DNA of 37,862 nt from positions 1-37,862 of the forward strand of contig JBBBWG010000404.1 in the NCBI GenBank assembly GCA_037176905.1, written 5' to 3'. The first letter of the stretch is position 1, and the number at the start of each line of letters is the position of its first letter. Of the stretch, positions 30,680 to 37,862 are shown in pieces. This stretch comes from Azolla pinnata. Taxonomy: Eukaryota > Streptophyta > Polypodiopsida > Salviniales > Salviniaceae. The translations under genes were made by a program, and so were the position numbers. Under the pieces are notes generated by a model. The model did no database searches. It saw nothing but the letters and a program-made list of their open reading frames with translations, and was not told the DNA's origin.

Positions 30680-31170
30680 TAAGAATTTGTCGCAGGGATA
30701 AGTACTCACTAACCCGGTTCACATCAGGTTGGTTATTTATTTAACCATGTACTAATATTCAAAATTAACTCTTTGTAACTGCATTTACCAGAATCCATCA
30801 GAGGCACATAGCCTATCTCCCAAACCAACGATGTCGATTATCACTAAACCTATATAGAGTTCTGGCAAAACAGAGTTAAACAATCACTAACCCTGTAAGC
30901 ATTGGGTTGGTAATTATGTAACCTTTCATCCACCAATATTTAACTAACCGTTTAAGTTATCATTAACCCTCCATGAATATATTCAGGCGCTGAATAATCC
31001 AATGCATTTCGAGTTAACCCTGTAGGCACTAATATTGTAACCTTAACATTTGATCCATTAGAGGCAATACCCAAACTAACCTTGTAAGTATCGCTAAGCT
31101 TGTATTAGGGTTAGTAACGTAGATAACCATACACAAACGTATAAACCATGCTCGTATGTTGTTAGGTCTT
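30680..31170 (-). repeat. Unclassified dispersed repeat, downstream copy
   Basis: Rich in TAACCCTGTA/TAACCTTGTAAG motifs. It shares ATACCCAAACTAACCTTGTAAG with the reverse complement of the 346-bp unit and TAACCCTCCATGAATATATT with 3456-3476. Same family as upstream of the gene, more diverged. Confidence 0.6.
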
Positions 31171-32285
31171 CTAACCTTGTTAGTGCATATGTTTTAATTG
31201 TGCATAGAAAAACTCTATGCCATAGAAGCATAGAGAAAGGAAGGTTTCAAATTTTTCAAAAACTCCTTAGAAAGCTTCTTAGAAATTTCTCTATCTTGTT
31301 GCTTATTTCTTTAACATCAAGTATAGATTTAGAGTTCAGGGACTTGAATTGTTTGAGGATGATTAGGTTCCAATGAGAAAGAAATCTAGATCTTAATAGA
31401 TAATGATATAATGCATTTAATTCTTCAACAAGAAGAGAATGAATTTGAAGAAATTATTATTCCTCATTGAACAATCATAAATCAATGGAGTATCCAAAGC
31501 CTCTTAAGTTTCTAGCTATTAGGTACATTTCTTTCAATCTTATATGCTACATATTGATGATATATTAGGTGCATGAAAAATTACAATTGTTGATTTGAAA
31601 GATTCAAATAATGATGCTCCAATTGATCTCAAAACATTGAATAAAATGAAGAACGACTTATTTTAAGGGATATTGATGTGATATATTTTAGATCCAAGTT
31701 TAAAGATTCCATACATTGAACAATGGGTGTGCAAGTGGTTGTTGATACACATATAAAATGTATGTGCTTCTTGGACTCTCAGATGCTTTAGAAGAGTTTA
31801 AAAAGTATTAAATTATTGATATTAGGAAACAAAGGATATCATGTTTTTATGTTAAGACATTTATTGATACAAAAATGACACCAAATGATATGTTTGATAA
31901 GAAAATCCAAATAGATAATAAAGTAAAACTATGTTACAAGATGAAGTGAATGAGGTAAGTAAAATTATGTTACAAGATGCATTATGTGAACTTCAAATTA
32001 AACATTGCACATGTTTCAAAAAGGGAAAACCAAAAGGTTAAAATGCTATAAGGTATGATTGGTATCGAGCAAATCACAAATGGGCAATAGGCAAAAGTAT
32101 TTGGGAGTCTAAAAACTCAAAACATTGTGGATATATATTCCATATGAATGTAAGATGGATTGAAGGTATGACGTAAGTGGTAATTTTATTGTTTATGGTG
32201 ATCATCTTGGGCACAATACAAGATCTTATAATAACTTATATTATTAGCCACTACATCCAAACATCATTAACTGTAGTATGGAAGA
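31170..32285. other. AT-rich intergenic DNA, no gene recognised
   Basis: Scattered short open stretches on the plus strand (e.g. LSDALEEFKKY near 31780, VYGDHLGHNTRSYNNLYY near 32190) look like decayed coding DNA, possibly transposase, but I cannot name the family. Confidence 0.4.
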
Positions 32286-32294
32286 GTGATTTAA

Positions 32295-32435
32295 GGGAAA
32301 AGTACTAGGATACTCTAGGAATCCGCCTATTTACTAAAATGCCCCTCTAAGTTCCAAATTTATCAAACTACCTATACTTCTAGAAAAATATACTTTATAA
32401 AGTAATTATACGTCCAATTTTGAAAGCCATATTTA
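32295..32435 (+). repeat. MULE left terminal inverted repeat
   Basis: About 140 bp, roughly three quarters identical by eye to the reverse complement of the right end. Confidence 0.85.
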
Positions 32436-33103
32436 CCAGAGTACCTTTAAACCTAAACTTATTAACCATGATGCCACTATATACCTATTTTGACCAATTT
32501 ATACCACTTTTACTTTTCAAAATACATCATAAATCAAACAAAATTATCAAAATTTCAATTGAAAGTTCACCTTAAAATCCAATTCTATGAATTTACATCG
32601 AGTTATACTAATTAACCCTAAACCCTAAACCAAAATTTGTGATTGAAGTGACCAAAAAACTAATCTTAAAACCAAAACATTTGATCGCACCCCAAATTTT
32701 ACCAGTGGGATTCCATTTTGAAGCCAAATTCTATGAATTTGCGAATTCACAAACAATTTGTAGCCAAAATGTTAAACTAAATCTTATGAAAAACTTTGCT
32801 ACCAAAATGTCATTTAAATGAAATCCCACATAACATTTAGCTATTGAAATGTCATCATATACCAAATTTCATTTAAACCAAATTTCATGATTTTACACTA
32901 AGTTTTGTTAGCAGAATGCAATCATAACTAAATCTCCTCAATCTCATCAATTTAAAAAATACTCGCAAACCAAATTTAATTATCAAAATGTAATAATTAC
33001 CTGTTAATTTTGATTCGTCTACAAAAAGCTTAATTCCAAAAATATCCACAAAATCAAATATATCTATCGACTCAACAAAATATCTATTAATGCACAATCG
33101 TCA

Positions 33104-34660
33104 CTAAATTAGGGCCCTACAACTACGAGCATTGTGTCCTTTTCCACAACACCTTCCACAACAATGTTCTTTCTTCTTTGTGCCTTCTTCTATTATACGT
33201 ATATGTTTGGTTTTTGGACGTCCAGGAAGTCTTCGTGTGACTAGTGCTAACATGCCTCTAGCAATATTTTCATGCATTACAACAAAAAGAAATATTGGCT
33301 CCTTGTAAGTATCACAATATGATTGCAACAAATATACCTTATATGCAAAAGATTGAACTCTTTCTTTTCGAAACAAAATAGCACCCGCTGCATGTGCACA
33401 AGGTAACCCCATATCTTGCCATTGTCCACAAGTACAAATCTTTTTATCTACAAGTACATATCTTTTTATCCACATACGCAATCCTAACATGTTTCAAAGT
33501 ATGGATCTCAAAAACATCATTAGTAGATGATAAAATACACTATATTCTTCCACGTTATATGGATTCTCTAATGAATTTCTTTACATATCCAACTAATACA
33601 TCATGTGTTATCCCTCAATTAACAAATTTAATACGTGCTTTAAAAGTTTTTCTATTAACCCTCCTTTCATAAAACCATGACATTATCTTTTGGCATATCA
33701 ATTCCATCATCCCTAGAATAGGCATAGCTCTAGCCTCTAACAACCATGCATTTAGGGACTCTGAAACCTTTTCTTTGAAAACTTATATGCAGCCTAATGT
33801 GAGGTATCGGCGGTGCTGATTAGCCAGTCAGTTGCATACTATTTAAAGTGTATACTTCTCCTATGATAACATCAAAGTCTTGAGTATTAGTTGCATTTGC
33901 ACTAGCTTTCCATAACATCCCCTATAGTTGAGTGCTTTTAAAAGTTTTTCTGAAATTGTCTGATAGATGGCATATGCAATATCCATGTTGATGTATCATT
34001 GCCAAACACCAAAATGACACCATGCACTAAATACTTTGGTCTATCTGAAATAGATATTAGTGGATCTGTGTGTTGAAGAACATCCTTCAAACTTTGAAGA
34101 AACCAACTCCAAGTATCATCATTCTTTGTTATTATTACACCAAATGCAATCGGAAACAAAGCACCTTGTGTATCAATGGTAGTAGTCGTGAGAAGGATTC
34201 CTAGATATTTTCCTTTCAAATGAGTTCCATCTAGACCAATTATTAGTCTATAATGCATGAAACCATTTATGCTTTCATTGTAAGCATTAATGAATATGCA
34301 AAGAAAGTGAATTTCAATTGTTTCTTGAACATGTGCCACACTACCAGGATTAGCTTCTAAAATGTTTTGGCAATAATTATTTTGATATGCAAATACATGA
34401 TCCCCACTGCCTTGTAAGAGATAGTGATGTTTTTTTTACGACGCACATCACGAATTAGTTCCTTTGGTGTGTATGTAGAATGATCTTTAAACTTCTCCAA
34501 TATTGTTTTAGCCAACCATTTTGAGCTTACTTATTTGTTCCCCAAGTTTTGAGTGCCACCACATTTATATTCTTCCTTATTCTTCTTGATTTGGCAAGTT
34601 GGACCTCCTTCAATATAAGATGCATGCAACCTCCATCGACATCTAGAATTTTCGCATGCA
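33104..34660 (-). pseudogene. MULE (MuDR-type) transposase, broken
   Basis: From high to low coordinates: N-terminal DNA-binding remnant (CENSRCRWRLHASYIEGGPT near 34640), SKWLAKTILEKF near 34510, then the MULE catalytic domain with RLIIGLDGTHLKGKYLGILL (first Asp), LFPIAFGVI, DDTWSWFLQSLKDVL and SISDRPKYL (second Asp) in one 133-codon frame at 33938-34339. A frameshifted stretch with NAWLLEARAMPILGMMEL near 33730 follows. The end is an open frame at 33104-33490 with a SWIM zinc finger (CTCGQWQDMGLPCAHA) and a C-terminal CCHC knuckle (CGRCCGKGHNARSC). Stops between blocks make it a pseudogene. Confidence 0.9.
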
Positions 34661-35197
34661 ATAGTTAATCTAGTAAAAGTCATGTGAGCACAAATTTAAG
34701 ATTAAAAGTCAAGTGAGTGTAAAAGCCATATGAATTCAAAATCATGTGAACCTTGTTTTATCCAACTCGATCACTCTTAGTGTAACATGAGAGCTAATTG
34801 GATCATCTCTCACAGTTATCAATGCTCCTTCAAAGAGTCACATTGCCTTCCCTCCACCAAAGCCATTGTATGAGAGACATCAACCATTGAAATAAGAGAG
34901 AGAGACAGAGAGAAGAACAACAAGAATAAGAAGAAACCTTAAAAGGATACAAGAAAAAGAGAAACTAAAAGGAAAAGGGGATTGAATAATAAAAGAAGAA
35001 AGAGCAAATCTAAACATACAGAAATGACCACATATGAATAGCTATAGAGAGAGAAATTTGTGTGTGTATGTATTGACCTTCTATGGATATTGATGATATA
35101 GACAATTGATCAATCCAATCAACAAGAAAGAAGAAAAAGATTGTAACACTATTAGGGTACAAAGGGCCCAAAGAATCGCTTAAGTAAAAAAATACGA

Positions 35198-35382
35198 CTT
35201 GTAGATTTGAGTGTATATTCACTTTATAAAGTATATTTGGTGAATAGGGCTTGTAGATTTGAGTGTATATTCACTTTATAAAGTCTAATTTTTTGGACAT
35301 AAGGGTAGTTTGGTAAATTTGGAACTTCCAAGGGCATTTTGGTAAATGGAAGAACTTCCAAGGGTATTCTGGTACTTTTCCC
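35198..35382 (-). repeat. MULE right terminal inverted repeat with internal duplication
   Basis: Inverted match to 32295-32435. The inner part is tandemly duplicated with a 52-bp offset: CTTGTAGATTTGAGTGTATA starts at 35198 and again at 35250, making this TIR longer than the left one. Confidence 0.85.
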
Positions 35383-35391
35383 TTGATTTAA

Positions 35392-36180
35392 TGTTAGATG
35401 TACAAGACATACAGTCTTTGGAAAGAACACTTTAATAAGTCTAAGGTTACTACCGTGGGAGATGTTCGTTACAGCTTCTTTATAATATCAAAAGAGATTC
35501 ACAATACAACAAGTTAATTGAACTTAATAAATGTATTAATGATGCAAGATGCATAAGCACTATTGTCACCATGAAAAGTCGCTCATGTCCAACCATACAT
35601 ACTTGGACCCACAGGATAGTTCCTATGAATTAAGCCAATCTTGTAGCAAAATATGAGGTGATTAATTTCCTTATGTTTCAAACCATGTTTCTAAATTAGA
35701 AAAACGGCTGATTGATAAAGAAATTGACCTTTAATAACTAAACTTGCTCAAGTGGCATGATTCTCAAACATGCAAGTTAAGCTGTTGAAAGGTTGCATGA
35801 GATAATTTCCATGCATTTGTTAACGTTTTCATCAACTATGTTTATGAATCACAATCATAAACAAATCTATAATATAATATAATCATAAACAAACAACAAA
35901 ATAGAATTATTATAAAAAGATTGACATTTATATAGAAATCGTCATACAAATCAACTACAAATAAATTGGCATTAGATTAGAGCTTGATCTTTTTTACTCC
36001 AAGGATAATTAACTCATAATGAGTCAAATAATTAGGAAATTTATGACCATTATTACATTCTATAAACACACAATTCATGTAATGGTCTCTCCTCGACTAC
36101 TATTAATTAATCTTGCTATATTTCCTTGTGTATAAGGCCTTCCATCAATATACATCCTCTCACCGAAGGCATGAGCCCTA
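35392..36180. other. AT-rich intergenic DNA
   Basis: No gene, RNA or named repeat recognised. The first part (TGTTAGATGTACAAGACATA onward) may continue decayed coding DNA from left of the MULE insertion. Confidence 0.4.
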
Positions 36181-36189
36181 TTTTTTTTC

Positions 36190-36758
36190 AATTGGAGAGG
36201 CGACATTTGCACAAAGACCATAAGTTGTCATACAAGCACGAGGCGACATTTGCACAAACACAAAAAGGTATTGGGTCGCGTCTACCTCATGGCAAATGTT
36301 TTTAAAAATCATGACAAATTTGTCGTGACTTTTATCGCAAGGTTTACCACAACTTTGCCGCACTTGTAGACACAAGACTAGACACAAATTTAGACGCGTA
36401 TTTGACACAAGTTTTTTCTGCTAGTTTCCTGCCTATTTATCATGACGTTCATGCAAAAATTGACACCTGTGCTGCTGCAACTATAAACGCCCGTTTTGTT
36501 GCAACAAATTTTAGCCAATTTGATACAACTTTTACCACAAGATTAGACACTCCTTTGACGCTAGCATAGACCCGTATTTTGATGCAGGTGTATATGGACA
36601 TTTTGATGCGACTAAATTAGATTGTTGGACGCTTTGTTTACCGCAAGGTTGATGCACCCGTAAACACTCGTCCCGTCACAAGTTACGCAAATTATTTCTA
36701 CTATTTTGACACCATGTTTACCGTGAGAATAGACACAACATTGATGCAAGTTTAGGGT
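36190..36758. repeat. Degenerate GACACAA / TTTACCGCAAGG satellite-like repeat
   Basis: Short motifs recur irregularly, such as TTTGACACAAG, TAGACACAA, TTTACCACAAG and TTTACCGCAAGG; GAGGCGACATTTGCACAAA occurs twice, near 36197 and 36241. AACTAGCAGAAAAAAC on the minus strand near 36411-36426 resembles a CACTA terminus with a mutated first base. Confidence 0.55.
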
Positions 36759-37185
36759 CACTAGAACACAGAGGGCTGTTAGAGACGCGCAAATTCTGCA
36801 GAAAATGCGTCGCTATGCGACCCAATTATTGTCCATTGTTATTTGCGTCGCTAAGCGACGTTGCTGAAAATTTGCGATGTTTCTATACTAGAGCACGTTG
36901 TTAAAGGACGCTTCCAAGTTGACATCGCTTTTAACGATGCGCAGATTCTGCAAAAATTGCATCGTTGTGCGACACATTTATGGACCATCGCTAACTGCGT
37001 TGCTACGCGACGTCATTGAAAATTAGCGACGTATCTACACTGGAACATGTCGCTCAACGACACTTCTAAAACGCGTCGCTTAGCCACGTGGCCAATTGCG
37101 TCGCTAGCCAAGCTCTCTTTGTACACTCAAATGTGTCACTAAGCAACACATGATTCAAGAATATGTTGCGTCGCAGGGCGACACA
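36759..37185 (+). mobile_element. Probable CACTA element terminus with GCGTCGC/GCGACG subterminal repeats
   Basis: CACTAGAACACAGAGG at 36759 is followed at once by many direct and inverted copies of GCGTCGC and GCGACG. A 7-bp palindrome CGTCGCT-A-AGCGACG lies at 36846-36860. A longer unit of about 152 bp starts at 36787 and 36939 (GCGCA.ATTCTGCA.AAA). Such a start and subterminal array are typical of plant CACTA (EnSpm) transposons. The other terminus and a transposase are not visible. Confidence 0.5.
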
Positions 37186-37199
37186 ATATTATGATTTAA

Positions 37200-37862
37200 C
37201 TCAAATTAACATTTCCAAATTTTAAACAAGTATGAATGTGTATATAGGTGAATATGGATGCATGTTTACATGTACACTCCATATTATATGCATCATACAT
37301 GTACATATACAGATGAATAATCAGATGTGTAAGCATGTATAGGACAATACTTATCATATATCCGTATATACACATGAATCTGTATCTATGTATGCAAATA
37401 CAGGTGAATATGCATGTAATATGTGTATTTATACATGGGTTTAGGGTTTAGGGTTTAGGGTTTAGGGTATGCAAATATAGGCATCATACAGGTATGTATA
37501 TATAGATGAATACATCATACAGGTATATATACCAATGAATATGCATGTAGGTAGTCATATACAGGTAAATAGGGTTCATGCATGTAAAGAAACAAATGAA
37601 TTTGCATGTATATTTAGATGTTTATGCATGTATGTATGCCTATACACGAGGATGTCCAGGTATGCATGTATATGTGGGTGAATATCAATGTAATCTATGA
37701 ATATACAAATGAATATGCATGCATGCATGCATGGATGTATGTATTCACCGTCATCAACATACATACATGCATATTCACCTGGATCTGCACTTAAGGTATG
37801 TATATATAGATTAATACTCATCATACACGTACATATCCTCATGAATATGCATATATGTATGC
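37200..37862. repeat. TATG/CATG minisatellite-like tract
   Basis: Irregular units such as GAATATGCATGTA, CATACAGGTAT and TATATATAGATGAATA recur up to the right edge. Frames across it are low complexity. Same sequence type as 3600-3930. Confidence 0.75.
37437..37467 (+). repeat. Interstitial telomere repeat, GGG(TTTAGGG)4
   Basis: Four perfect TTTAGGG units, the common land-plant telomere repeat, inside the TATG/CATG tract, with TATGCAAATA near both sides. Confidence 0.95.

Larger units (their letters stand above)
32295..35382 (-). mobile_element. Mutator-like element (MULE), 3088 bp
   Basis: Left terminus GGGAAAAGTACTAGGATAC at 32295; right terminus is its inverted match (minus strand GGGAAAAGTACCAGAATAC) ending at 35382. 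Inverted similarity continues for about 140 bp (AAAATGCCC, AAGTTCCAAATTTA.CAAACTACC, ACTTTATAAAGT). The flanks are GTGATTTAA (32286-32294) and TTGATTTAA (35383-35391), a 9-bp target duplication with one mismatch. The internal minus-strand transposase is broken, so the copy is not autonomous now. Confidence 0.92.

Noticed and set aside
31620-32280. Plus-strand coding-like scraps as a gene
   Set aside because: Too many stops and no certain family; only noted as possible transposase debris.
32615-32632. AACCCTAAACCCTAAACC inside the MULE as an interstitial telomere
   Set aside because: Just over two units, within reach of chance in AT-rich DNA.
33394-33672. Plus-strand open frame of 92 codons
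   Set aside because: It lies antisense to the MULE transposase and has no independent similarity.
37576-37842. 88-codon minus-strand open frame rich in His/Ile/Tyr/Met
   Set aside because: Microsatellite translation with no conserved features.

Overview
The window is nuclear DNA from a land plant with a large, repeat-rich genome. It is AT-rich and holds one many-exon gene with long introns, debris of Ty1/copia and Ty3/gypsy LTR retroelements, a Mutator-like DNA transposon, and a short stretch of TTTAGGG plant-type telomere repeats. I cannot fix the lineage; a fern, gymnosperm or early-diverging angiosperm would all fit.

Layout: 1-2454 is a decayed plus-strand Ty3/gypsy pol. 2455 to about 3300 is its probable 3' LTR, with a TATA box and a leader rich in AAACCCTAA motifs. 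3300-4598 is an unclassified repeat and TATG/CATA microsatellite zone that includes a perfect 346-bp tandem duplication. 4600-5807 is the promoter and leader of the gene. 5808-29612 is an intact gene of 24 coding exons (3012 nt, 1003 aa plus stop) for a karyopherin-beta of the importin-13/transportin-3 group. Its frame stays open across every junction and all 23 introns are GT-AG. Intron 1 (5.5 kb) holds an antisense copia element with dead RT and integrase motifs plus an antisense solo LTR of the upstream gypsy family. Intron 19 (3.7 kb) holds a second, internally deleted copia of the same family with a recognisable PBS, flanked by a roughly 340-bp direct duplication, and a short sense-oriented copia fragment. 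Several other introns contain local tandem duplications, the clearest being four 92-bp units in intron 23.

Downstream, 30.4-31.2 kb carries the same unclassified repeat family seen upstream. 32295-35382 is a 3.1-kb Mutator-like element with long terminal inverted repeats, a near-perfect 9-bp target duplication and a broken minus-strand transposase (MULE domain, SWIM finger, CCHC knuckle). 36.2-37.2 kb carries satellite-like GACACAA and GCGTCGC/GCGACG repeats beginning at a CACTAG terminus, and the window ends in a TATG/CATG microsatellite with four TTTAGGG units.

The only gene likely to be functional is the importin. The other coding matter is transposon-derived and broken. I found no operon-like or defence-like system and nothing I can honestly call a new biological system. 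The most useful results are the full exon model, the transposon boundaries and the inverted LTR pair.
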